NCBI GenBank assembly: GCA_947499955.1
Contig: CANMQI010000005.1
Coordinates: forward strand, 124,001-188,000
Source of the DNA: an uncultured Granulosicoccus sp.
GTDB taxonomy: Bacteria; Pseudomonadota; Gammaproteobacteria; Granulosicoccales; Granulosicoccaceae
Reading direction: 5' to 3'
DNA length: 64,000 nucleotides
Of this stretch, positions 45,461 to 53,993 are shown piece after piece. The number at the start of each line of letters is the position of its first letter. Positions within the stretch are counted from its first letter, which is position 1. A model generated the notes under the pieces. It was given only the letters and a program-made list of their open reading frames with translations, had not been told where the DNA came from and did no database searches. A program made the position numbers and the translations under genes.

Positions 45461-47199
45461 AGCATCTTCTTGATCTGACGCAGATTGCGGCTGTCAGCCA
45501 GCAGCACGGCATCGATACCGTTGGCATCGCGGATACGCGTATTGGCACCCGCCCGAATCAGTGAGCCCACCACTCGCTGACGATCCCTGCCCACGGCCGC
45601 CAGCAAGGCGGTCCGGCCAAGGGTATCGGCGGCATTCAGATCGGCGCCCTTGGCAATCAGTTGCAAGACCAGATGTTCGTATCCCTTCTTGGTGGCTTCA
45701 ATCACCGGAAATGATCGGTTCAGGGTGCGCATGTTGACATCCGCACCGGCATCGACCAGATATTTGGCGACAACCGGCTGCTCCAGCGCAATGGCCGCCG
45801 CCAATGGCGTCTGGCCATCCCGATCTCGGCCGTTGACGTTCGCCCCCACGGCAATCAGGTTGCCCACCAGCTTCACCAGTGTTTCCTGAGGCGCCTGCTG
45901 AATGGCACTCACCAGAATGTCGTCTGGCAGTTGATCGGCCACATGCCCCTCACGGACCATCATCTGGACAACGGCGGCACAGCCGGAGCTGACAGCACGT
46001 TCCAGATGAGACTGGCCGTGGTACACAGAAATGACCGACAGGGACGGATTGTCTCGCAAGGCGGTCTCGATCCGGACGATATTGCACAGCTTCACCTGCT
46101 CCGCAAAATAGGCTTGCAGACTGCTTTCATAGCTGGGTTTGTCCAGCAGATGCGCCGCCAGCACATCGCTACAGGCCGGCTGTCTTATATGAGTGACCAA
46201 GGGCTCACCGTTCACCAGTTCCGGCGATCCCAGATCGCCCGCCTCCTCCAGCAATGAGGTCAGCCGCTGCACATGACATTCCTTCGCCGCTCGGCGATAT
46301 TCCAGGTACAGCTTTCGCTGGTTCTTGCCCTGCTGGGCCAGCGTCGGCGGCTGGATCTGGACACTGTCCTGGCCGCCGGCAAACTGCGGATTGAACCGTG
46401 CCGATACCATCAGCACGAAGCGCTCGCCCCCCAGACGCCGGTCCGTGGCAATGGCGTGGTCCATGGCGGTCATGCCGCGGTAATCCTGCTGGGTCACCGA
46501 GGCACCGTGACTCAACAGCAAGGCCACCACATCACCGTGGTTACTGGTGATGGCCACCATCAGAGGGGTGCGTCGTTCCGAACTGAGCGCACCATTGTCT
46601 ACCGCAGCCCCCGCCTCCAGCACCCGCTCCACGACCGGCAAGTCACCGATCCTGGCTGCCAACATCAATGGTGTGTTGCCATTGACCACCGCTTCTGCTT
46701 GCGCACCTTTGGCCAGCAAGGAGTCCACCGATGCCAGATCCTTGTTGGCAATGGCGTTCATCAACTGACTTTCCCGACTCGAAGGCAGGTAGCTGCAACC
46801 GGGTTTGAGCTTTTCCAGTACGCGTGGCGATATGGAGTCGCTGGTGCAGTTCCAGTTCAACATGCCGCTGACACGGCTGATGCCGGGCGTGAACGTCATC
46901 GATCTTGCGCCGATATCGTCGTCAAAGTCGACGATCAGCACACCACCACGGTTGATTGCCACACGCTTGACGCTGGTGCCGTAGATGCTTCGGGGCGGTG
47001 GCAGACCGGCATCGGCGTTGTCCTGCGGCATGACACCATGCTTGATGTAGAAGTCGGACACCCGCAACTTGACCTGCGAGGTCAGATTGAATGCCTCCGA
47101 CAGCAGGGCTGCCTTTACATAGAGGCCTCGGGTATGCCAGCTATGCAATGCACCTGCACCGGTGGCAAGCATGGCTAGCACAATGATCAGCAGTTTCAC
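45442..47199 (-). CDS. Membrane-anchored pilin-like domain fused to ankyrin repeats
   Basis: 585-residue protein with an unusual architecture. Residues 1-17 are a hydrophobic anchor (LLIIVLAMLATGAGAL). Residues 27-138 resemble the globular part of type IV major pilins: KAALLSEAFNLTSQVKLRVSDFYIKHG, MPQDNADAGLPP, YGTSVKRVAI, then Trp116-Asn-Cys118 and Cys135 followed by LP, the usual pilin disulfide loop. The prepilin peptidase motif (G-F-T-L-I-E) is missing. Residues 140-250 and 430-585 hold ankyrin repeats (GNTPLMLAARIGDLPVVERVLEAGA; DGQTPLAAAIALEQP), with degenerate ones between. It is probably a periplasmic, membrane-tethered interaction protein, not a filament subunit. The stop codon lies within the 7-bp array. 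Confidence 0.8.
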   Translation of the reverse strand: MKLLIIVLAMLATGAGALHSWHTRGLYVKAALLSEAFNLTSQVKLRVSDFYIKHGVMPQDNADAGLPPPRSIYGTSVKRVAINRGGVLIVDFDDDIGARSMTFTPGISRVSGMLNWNCTSDSISPRVLEKLKPGCSYLPSSRESQLMNAIANKDLASVDSLLAKGAQAEAVVNGNTPLMLAARIGDLPVVERVLEAGAAVDNGALSSERRTPLMVAITSNHGDVVALLLSHGASVTQQDYRGMTAMDHAIATDRRLGGERFVLMVSARFNPQFAGGQDSVQIQPPTLAQQGKNQRKLYLEYRRAAKECHVQRLTSLLEEAGDLGSPELVNGEPLVTHIRQPACSDVLAAHLLDKPSYESSLQAYFAEQVKLCNIVRIETALRDNPSLSVISVYHGQSHLERAVSSGCAAVVQMMVREGHVADQLPDDILVSAIQQAPQETLVKLVGNLIAVGANVNGRDRDGQTPLAAAIALEQPVVAKYLVDAGADVNMRTLNRSFPVIEATKKGYEHLVLQLIAKGADLNAADTLGRTALLAAVGRDRQRVVGSLIRAGANTRIRDANGIDAVLLADSRNLRQIKKMLIASSE

Positions 47200-47380
47200 G
47201 AGTTGATTGCCGGGGTAGGTTGACTATTCTGGAGTGGGTTTCGGGTTCGAATTGCAATCCCCCGCCTTACCTCTTGCGTATCGACTCGTAACACCCCACC
47301 CTTGACGAATTGGTTGGCATTTTCGGCCAGTTCCCGAACACTCGATGCCAGATACCGTTTGACGCAGATCACAAAAAAGC

Positions 47381-50338
47381 ATGCCCCAGAATCAGGAGTC
47401 CGCCTCACCTATGAATACACCTGTCAGCCACCCCGCTTTCACCCATTTACGCAGTCACCACATCCAGTCTCTGGATATCGACGTGCATGAGTTTCGGCAC
47501 GAGGTAACAGGCACGACCCACGTCCATCTGGCGGCAGACAATCCTGAGAACGTTTTTCTGGTCGGCCTGCGCACCGTACCCACCGACTCCACCGGGGTTG
47601 CTCATATTCTCGAACACACCGTGCTGTGCGGTAGTGAGAAATACCCGGTGCGCGACCCCTTCTTCATGATGATCAGGCGTTCATTGAACACCTTCATGAA
47701 TGCCTTCACCTCCAGCGACTGGACGGCCTACCCCTTTGCCAGCCAGAACAAGAAGGATTACTTCAACTTGCTCGATGTCTACCTGGACGCGGTGTTCTTC
47801 TCACGCCTGCACGAGCTGGATTTCGCTCAGGAAGGCCATCGTGTCGAATTCGACAAGGCCGATGACCCCTCTACCGACCTGGTGTTCAAGGGCGTGGTCT
47901 TCAATGAAATGAAAGGTGCCATGAGCGCCCCGACCAGCGTGCTGTGGCAGACGCTCAGCAAGCATCTGTTCCCCAACAATACCTACCACTACAACAGTGG
48001 TGGTGACCCGGAATACATCCCGGACCTGAGTTACGAAGAGCTGAAATCCTTCTACGAGACTCACTACCACCCGTCCAATGCCGTGTTCATGACCTACGGC
48101 AACCTGGCGCCTGACGAGCTGCAGACGCGCTTTCAGGATCAGGTGCTGAACCGCTTCGAGAAACTGGATCGCACCATTCAGGTCACACCGGCCAAGCGCT
48201 ATCATTCGCCCATGCGCGTGCAGGAGTCCTACGCCACGCAGGATGAGGACACCAGCAACAAGACGCATCTGGTTGTCGGCTGGCTGCTGGGTGAGAGCAT
48301 CGATCTGGATGAACGCCTGCAGGCTCACCTGCTCTCCAGTGTGCTACTCGACAACAGCGCATCGCCGCTGATGAGAGCGCTGGAACAAAGCGACCTGGGA
48401 AGCTCCCCATCGCCCATGTGTGGCCTGGAAGACAGCAATCGCGAAATGGTCTTTGCCAGTGGTCTGGACGGCTCCAACCCGGAGCATGCGCAGGCCACGG
48501 AGGAGCTGATTCTGGACGTACTGGAGACCGTGGCGCGTGATGGGGTTCCACAGGAGCAGATCGAGGCGGTCTTGCACCAGATCGAGATGAGTCAGCGGGA
48601 AATTCGTGGCGACGGCATGCCCTTCGGCCTGCAACTGGTCCTCAGTGGCCTGTCCTCGGCCATGCAACGCGGCGATACTCTGGCAGCCATCGATCTGGAC
48701 CCGGCCCTGGAGCGTCTGCGCGAAGCGGCCCAGGATCGTGATTTCATTCCACGGCTGATCCGCAAACTGTTACTGGACAACCCACATCGGGTCACCCTGA
48801 CGCTCTCCCCGGATAGCGCCATCAGCGAACGACGCAACCAGGCAGAGCGAGAACGACTGGCTGCGATGAAGGCATCGTTCAACCAGGAACAGACAGCACA
48901 GGTCGTGGAACAGGCTGCCGCCCTGGCTGAGCGCCAGGCACAGGAGGATGACCCCGAGATTCTGCCCAAGGTCACGCTGGCCGACGTGCCTGTCGAGCTG
49001 CATATTCCGTCGTGCAAGGAAGAGCGCATCAATGAGGCACCGGCCATTCTCTATGGGCAGGGAACCAATGGTCTGGTGTATGAGCACGTCGTGGTCGATC
49101 TGCCTCAGCTGGACCCGGACATGTCCGCCGTGCTGCCGCTGTATACAAGCTTCCTGGCGGAACTTGGCTCAGGGGGACGTGACTACCTGGAAACCCAGTC
49201 CCTGCAGGCCTCGGTCACCGGCGGCGTGTCCGCCTATACGCTGCAACGCGGCGCCGTGGATGATGAACAAGCGGTATCCGGCTACATGGTGCTGCGAGGC
49301 AAGGCCTTGCTGCGCAACACCGATGCGCTGTCAGCGATGATGCTCGATACCCTGACGGATGTGCGATTCGATGAACACGCCCGCATCAGGGAACTGATTG
49401 CGCAGACTCGGGCCAGCCGCGAACAGAGTGTGACCGGCAGCGGTCACATGCTGGCCATGATGGCAGCGGCCAGCGGCATGAGTCCGACCATCAGGCTCTC
49501 CCACCAGCTAAACGGTCTGGCAGGCATCAAGGCACTCAAGGCGCTGGATGACACCTTGGATGACAAGAGCGCCATGGCGGCTCTGGCAGAGCGTCTGCAG
49601 ACACTGCACGGCATCATGCGTGATGCACCGCGTCGCTTCATGATCGTGGCTGAAGACGAGAACCTTGCCACCGTCCAGCAGAGCCTGGGCAGTGTCTTCG
49701 GCAGCTCACCGGTGGTCAAGGACTTCCAGCAATTTTCCCCAGCACCGATTCGTGAACAGGCCCGTCAGCTCTGGACCACCAGTACCGAGGTGAACTTCAG
49801 CGCCAAGGCCTACCCGACCGTCCCGTCTACCCATGACGATGCGGCAGCGCTGGCAGTGCTCGGCCCCTTCCTGCGCAATGGTTATCTGCATCGCGCAATT
49901 CGGGAAACCGGCGGTGCGTACGGCGGCGGGGCTTCGCATGACTCCGATACGGCCTCGTTCCGTTTCTACAGCTATCGCGACCCACGTCTGAGCGGCACCC
50001 TGCAGGACTTCGACGGGTCCATCAACTGGCTGCAGGACACGAACCACCAGGCCCGTGAACTCGAGGAGGCGATTCTCAATGTCATCAGTGGCATCGACAA
50101 ACCCGGCTCTCCGGCCGGCGAAGCCCGCAGTGCGTTTCAGGCAGAATTGTTCGGTCGTACGGCCGAACATCGCCGTGCATTCAGACAGAAGATTCTCGGC
50201 GTCAGCCTGGAAGATCTGAAGCGAGTGGGAGCGACCTATTTTGACCCCGACAAGGCCAGTACCGGCGTCGTGACCAGTGAGACGACCGCGGCTACCGAGG
50301 ACGTGTTGCAGCTGGGGCTGGAGAAGTTTGCGCTCTGA
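47381..50338 (+). CDS. Insulinase-family M16C metallopeptidase (presequence-protease type)
   Basis: 985-residue zinc peptidase related to PreP/Cym1, which degrade short unstructured peptides inside a closed chamber. The inverted zinc motif is HILEH near residue 75 (VAHILEHTVLCGSEKYPV); the distal Glu ligand is in VVFNEMKGAM near residue 180. The M16C core, inactive half and C-terminal ETGGAYGGGAS (substrate-binding Arg/Tyr region) are all present, and length fits. No signal peptide, so it is cytoplasmic. Two starts are possible: ATG at 47381 without a binding site, or ATG at 47411 with AGGAG 12 bases upstream, which fits homologue starts better (MNTPVSHPAF). It is followed by a hairpin. Confidence 0.92.
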   Translation: MPQNQESASPMNTPVSHPAFTHLRSHHIQSLDIDVHEFRHEVTGTTHVHLAADNPENVFLVGLRTVPTDSTGVAHILEHTVLCGSEKYPVRDPFFMMIRRSLNTFMNAFTSSDWTAYPFASQNKKDYFNLLDVYLDAVFFSRLHELDFAQEGHRVEFDKADDPSTDLVFKGVVFNEMKGAMSAPTSVLWQTLSKHLFPNNTYHYNSGGDPEYIPDLSYEELKSFYETHYHPSNAVFMTYGNLAPDELQTRFQDQVLNRFEKLDRTIQVTPAKRYHSPMRVQESYATQDEDTSNKTHLVVGWLLGESIDLDERLQAHLLSSVLLDNSASPLMRALEQSDLGSSPSPMCGLEDSNREMVFASGLDGSNPEHAQATEELILDVLETVARDGVPQEQIEAVLHQIEMSQREIRGDGMPFGLQLVLSGLSSAMQRGDTLAAIDLDPALERLREAAQDRDFIPRLIRKLLLDNPHRVTLTLSPDSAISERRNQAERERLAAMKASFNQEQTAQVVEQAAALAERQAQEDDPEILPKVTLADVPVELHIPSCKEERINEAPAILYGQGTNGLVYEHVVVDLPQLDPDMSAVLPLYTSFLAELGSGGRDYLETQSLQASVTGGVSAYTLQRGAVDDEQAVSGYMVLRGKALLRNTDALSAMMLDTLTDVRFDEHARIRELIAQTRASREQSVTGSGHMLAMMAAASGMSPTIRLSHQLNGLAGIKALKALDDTLDDKSAMAALAERLQTLHGIMRDAPRRFMIVAEDENLATVQQSLGSVFGSSPVVKDFQQFSPAPIREQARQLWTTSTEVNFSAKAYPTVPSTHDDAAALAVLGPFLRNGYLHRAIRETGGAYGGGASHDSDTASFRFYSYRDPRLSGTLQDFDGSINWLQDTNHQARELEEAILNVISGIDKPGSPAGEARSAFQAELFGRTAEHRRAFRQKILGVSLEDLKRVGATYFDPDKASTGVVTSETTAATEDVLQLGLEKFAL

Positions 50339-50354
50339 GAGCGCCTGCCACCGA

Positions 50355-50384
50355 GCCTGGCATCACTTTGAGGTGATGCCAGGC
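50355..50384. terminator. Perfect 12-bp inverted repeat after the M16C peptidase gene
   Basis: GCCTGGCATCAC and GTGATGCCAGGC form a perfect 12-bp stem with a 6-base loop 17 bp after the stop. It lacks a U tract, so it may assist termination or stabilise the mRNA end. Confidence 0.55.
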
Positions 50385-50447
50385 AAGCTTCGTGATATCA
50401 GTTCAGACATGAAAGATATCAGTGAGAAACTCTGCTGCAGTAACTGA

Positions 50448-50472
50448 AAAACCCCGTTGATAGCGGGGTTTT
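50448..50472. terminator. Rho-independent terminator, bidirectional, between the peptidase gene and csrA
   Basis: AAAACCCCG pairs with CGGGGTTTT around a 7-base loop (TTGATAG), giving a GC stem flanked by A and T tracts on both strands. This is the classic form of a terminator that works for both converging genes. Confidence 0.88.
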
Positions 50473-50543
50473 CTGTGCGTACTTGCATGTGGCCAGCTTT
50501 GCGCTGATCAAGCACCCTGCGTCAGACGCAGGGGGGGGGAACT

Positions 50544-50759
50544 TCAGCTTTCGCTGGAATCCTCTTGAGCGGCAGCTGGGGCAGAGCCTTCCGGGTCGCC
50601 AGCTTGAATGCGCTCATAGATCTCTTCGCGATGCACGCTGACATCAGGTGGCGCAGTAATTCCTATGCGTACCTGTTTCCCCTTGACACTAAGTATGGTG
50701 ATGGTTACTTCATCACCGATAACAATTGATTCGTCAGTCCGTCTGCTCAGAATCAACAT
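50544..50759 (-). CDS. csrA: Carbon storage regulator CsrA/RsmA
   Basis: 71-residue RNA-binding protein that controls translation and stability of many mRNAs (carbon flux, motility, biofilm). The start [18 protein letters not shown] and the RNA-contact region [13 protein letters not shown] match CsrA; the key Arg of HREE is present. The C-terminus is longer than in E. coli and is Ala/Glu/Ser-rich ([13 protein letters not shown]). I chose ATG at 50759; AGGAGG lies eight bases upstream, and a GTG three codons earlier is unnecessary. A run of nine G (50531-50539) lies just beyond the stop. alaS, a common csrA neighbour, is absent here. Confidence 0.95.
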   Translation of the reverse strand: MLILSRRTDESIVIGDEVTITILSVKGKQVRIGITAPPDVSVHREEIYERIQAGDPEGSAPAAAQEDSSES

Positions 50760-50766
50760 CCGAGAC

Positions 50767-50815
50767 ACCTCCTAAATACATATATAGTAAACAACGCGAA
50801 ACCGCAGCACCTCCT
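50767..50815 (-). promoter_or_regulatory. csrA leader with two AGGAGGT motifs, possible CsrA autoregulation
   Basis: On the minus strand AGGAGGT occurs at 50773-50767 (the csrA ribosome binding site) and again 42 bp upstream at 50815-50809. CsrA proteins bind GGA triplets in loops, frequently overlapping their own ribosome binding site. Whether these fold into suitable loops was not computed. Confidence 0.45.
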
Positions 50816-51605
50816 TTCACACGGGCTGTTAGCTTCAAAGGGATCAGTTAAAACCACCTCTGGAACACCAATCAATCATTGACCGGTTCCTACTTGTCCT
50901 TTTGTAGTATGACTCATCCGAGAGAACAGAGCATAGGATATGCGGATGAACTTGCTCGATTCATAGTCCGAAAACCGCAAAAAACCTCCCTGTGTTCAAC
51001 CTGGCCGGTCAATATGCAGCGGGAAAGTACAGATCGCAGCCACCAACCATGTATCTGCCTGTACATACAACCAAGCCATGTCCATAAGGTACCCTGTTTG
51101 CCACTACCGGAACAACTCCGGATTCTCAGAACTTCATATTTTCTTGCCTGAAAACTGAAAATCGGCAAACAGTACACCCTTCATTTACCGAAAACGTTGT
51201 CATGTTCAGCGTTTTCTGCATGAAAAAGCCGGGATAACCGACCGTCGAACTCCGCGATCGATGGGCCGCCCGAAACCGGCAACGGCCTTCAGGTCACAGT
51301 CATACCTACGCCAGCAGATTCATTCCGGATCCCCGGGCGTAGCCCTTGCCCGGACAGACAGGTGTCCAATGAGCTGCCGGGCAGTGATATCGACCAGATA
51401 AAAATACAATATAACGTGCCGACACCGTAAATAAAAACATCAGAATCAGAAAAAAAACACAGAATCTACAAGGCGGAGGCTGTCACTTCCCAGCCCTTCT
51501 CCACTGCCGACACCGGTATACCCCTTGTACAGGCCTCAAGAACACAACTGTCAACCGAGACAGTACAAGTCGGGTGACCCGGCACTGAGAGTAAGCGGTG
51601 GTGAA
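50816..51605. other. Gene-poor stretch upstream of csrA
   Basis: About 790 bp without a gene I can support. It should contain the csrA promoter and the end of the helicase transcript. I see an inverted repeat GAAAACG/CGTTTTC (51190-51216), a GC hairpin CCGGGC/GCCCGG (51333-51353) and an A-rich tract (51397-51470) of lower GC than the surroundings. No tRNA cloverleaf, known riboswitch or CsrB-type GGA-rich RNA was recognised. A short open frame at 50879-51151 has no ribosome binding site. Confidence 0.5.
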
Positions 51606-53993
51606 TCAGGAAGGTTTGTCGGATTGGGACAGCCCTGCCCAGAATCGTTCCACTCGGTCAAATAACTTACCTGCATTTGCAGGCTGATCGAGCTGCCAGT
51701 GATTCGGAAAAAGCTTCCGGTAGAACGCCGAACGGAAGCGAGTATCGATCAACAGCACCACACCCGCATCGGACTCGTCACGAATCAGTCGTCCAACGGT
51801 TTGCAGTACGCGGGTAAAACCCGGGTAACGGTACGCAAAGTCGAATCCATCGTGGCCCTGTTGCTGGTAGTAAGAGGAAATCAATTGAGTCTGTGTGTCC
51901 AAGCCGGGTAGCCCCGGGCTGACCACAATCACGCCGATGAGCCGATCACCGACATAGTCGATGCCTTCACCATAGATGCCTCCCTGTATGGCAAAGCCGA
52001 CACGATGCCCGGGCTCCTCCAGACGAGCCAGGATAGCGGGCTGCTGCTCACGGGAGTTCTCCGCGTCCTGCCGCCACGTGTCCTCTTCCGGATAACGCGA
52101 CACATAGGCGGTATGAGCCTGATCGAGATAGGCATGAGACGGAAGGAAAACCAGATAGTTGCCGGGCTTCAACGCACAGACATCGTGTATCAGCTCAATC
52201 AGCCCTGGCAAGGAGGCCTGTCGCTGTCGGTAGCGCGTATCAATCCAGTCGACCACGCAATGCAACGCCCGTTGAGGCTCGAACGGTGAAGACAATTGCA
52301 TGCAGGCCGTCGTTGCAGGCAAGCCAAGGGCGTCGCGGTAGAAGGTGACAGGCCGCAGCGTGGCGGAAAAGACAACGGTTGCCTTGAACTGCTTGTATTG
52401 TTTCTGCAGGCTGGCAGAGGCATCCTGACAAAACAGCGTTATCTCGACCTGCTTGCGTCGACCAACCCTGGTGGAGCGAACAATACTGCGATGCTGTTCA
52501 CCAAACAGATCGTTGATGACGACGTAACGGCAAAGCTGACGAAATATCTCGTTGGAGCTTTCCGGCAGACTCGGTACCTGCCCGTGGCTGGCAACCATCG
52601 CTTCAATCACATCGGCAGCGCGACGACTGATGGCCGAATTCGTCTCGTCACTGACATGGGATTCCGCCTCCTGATCCTTGACGTGCACCCGCATCTCGCT
52701 GGCCAGCCGGTCCAGCCTGTGAGCCACCTGCGAATGGTGCTGACGACACTCAGCCGCCTGATCAAGACATTGCAATCGATTCAGTTGAGCCGAGTACATG
52801 GAGCGAGAGCGATCGAGCAGATTGTGAGCCTCGTCAACCAGCAGCAATGTGTCCGAGCGGTCTTCGGCAAAATGATGCAGGCGCACAAGGGGGTCGAAGA
52901 CGTAGTTGTAATCGGCGATGACCACATGCACCCAGGGGAGTAACTGCAAGGCCAGTTCAAACGGACAAAGCTGATGCTGCCAGGCAACGTCATCCAGCAC
53001 GCTGTCGTTCATGATGCCGCAGGCAAGCAATTCGTCACGCGCGGCCGGCAGACGGTCGAAGAAGCCGATTGTCATCGGACACCTGCCGGTCTCATCCCTG
53101 TCACAGCGCCCATTACTGCAAAAACAGGTGGGTTGCCTGGCCCGAATCTGTACCGCCGAGACCACCAACCCGCGTGCCTGCATATGCTCCAGTGACTGCA
53201 GCGCACTCAAGCGACCGGCAACCTTGGCAGTCAGGTAGGCGATCTGGGATACCCCTCCTTCGCCCAGTGACTTGATGCCGGGAAACAGCGCACTGACCGT
53301 CTTGCCGATGCCGGTAGGCGCTTCGCACATCAGCACCTGTGCATCGCGCGTACAGCGATAGATTGCTGCAGACATGTCACGCTGTCCATCCCGGAAGTCG
53401 GCATGCGGGAAGGTCAACAGGCTTGCACTATCATGCAATTTCTGTCGTTGAGAGGACACCCTCTCCAGCCAATCGACATAGGTATCCAATGCCTTCAGGG
53501 CATGTTCTTCCAGTGCCTGCCTGTGCAATCGTCGGTACTGGGACTGTTGTTCACCTGAACGAATGTTCGCGTGTATCAGTTCCAGCTCCACACTATCGGC
53601 GTCGGTGTCGGCGAATGTCAGGTACAGATACCCGTACAGATACAGCTGCGACCACTGCAGTTCCTGCTGAGTCGAAGGCAACTGCTCGGCGGGTACCAGC
53701 GTGGTCTTGATTTCACTCAAACGAGGTAGCTGTCTGTCGAGCATATCCAGCCGGCCACCCAGTGTGACCGTGTGTTGTCTGACGCTGACAACCCCGGAGA
53801 GAGTCACTTCGGATTCTATCGGGCAGTCCTGATGCTTCGTTCTGTCTTGCGCCTCTCGCTGAATCCTCTGATGAGTCCGCATCCCCTGCCTTGCAGTTGG
53901 ACCGGCGACACCCTCCGGAAACAGATCGCCGGAGCGACAGGAGAATGTGGCTAGTGAGGTGACCGATACCCGGTGCACGATGCCTTGCGTCAT
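51606..53993 (-). CDS. Rad3/DinG-type superfamily 2 helicase with N-terminal PD-(D/E)XK-like domain
   Basis: 795-residue DNA-repair enzyme. Residues 1-150 look like a Cas4-type nuclease: a His near 41, GGRLDML with Asp83, LSEIKTT with Glu94 and Lys96, and a QWSQLYLYGY helix. The helicase follows: Walker A CEAPTGIGKT near residue 224-233, iron-sulfur-type cysteines (CFCSNGRCDRDETGRC and a later CPFEL), DEAH box LLLVDEAHN, FSATLRP motif III, and motif VI QTVGRLIRD. This resembles XPD/DinG 5'-3' helicases. The ATG at 53993 overlaps the VRR-NUC gene stop by four bases (ATGA); upstream in-frame codons to 54047 are shadow. Functionally tied to the FAN1-like nuclease. Confidence 0.88.
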   Translation of the reverse strand: MTQGIVHRVSVTSLATFSCRSGDLFPEGVAGPTARQGMRTHQRIQREAQDRTKHQDCPIESEVTLSGVVSVRQHTVTLGGRLDMLDRQLPRLSEIKTTLVPAEQLPSTQQELQWSQLYLYGYLYLTFADTDADSVELELIHANIRSGEQQSQYRRLHRQALEEHALKALDTYVDWLERVSSQRQKLHDSASLLTFPHADFRDGQRDMSAAIYRCTRDAQVLMCEAPTGIGKTVSALFPGIKSLGEGGVSQIAYLTAKVAGRLSALQSLEHMQARGLVVSAVQIRARQPTCFCSNGRCDRDETGRCPMTIGFFDRLPAARDELLACGIMNDSVLDDVAWQHQLCPFELALQLLPWVHVVIADYNYVFDPLVRLHHFAEDRSDTLLLVDEAHNLLDRSRSMYSAQLNRLQCLDQAAECRQHHSQVAHRLDRLASEMRVHVKDQEAESHVSDETNSAISRRAADVIEAMVASHGQVPSLPESSNEIFRQLCRYVVINDLFGEQHRSIVRSTRVGRRKQVEITLFCQDASASLQKQYKQFKATVVFSATLRPVTFYRDALGLPATTACMQLSSPFEPQRALHCVVDWIDTRYRQRQASLPGLIELIHDVCALKPGNYLVFLPSHAYLDQAHTAYVSRYPEEDTWRQDAENSREQQPAILARLEEPGHRVGFAIQGGIYGEGIDYVGDRLIGVIVVSPGLPGLDTQTQLISSYYQQQGHDGFDFAYRYPGFTRVLQTVGRLIRDESDAGVVLLIDTRFRSAFYRKLFPNHWQLDQPANAGKLFDRVERFWAGLSQSDKPS

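Noticed and set aside
50879-51151. 90-codon plus-strand frame in the gap upstream of csrA
   Set aside because: No ribosome binding site, no hydrophobic or domain pattern, and a similar-sized frame exists on the other strand.
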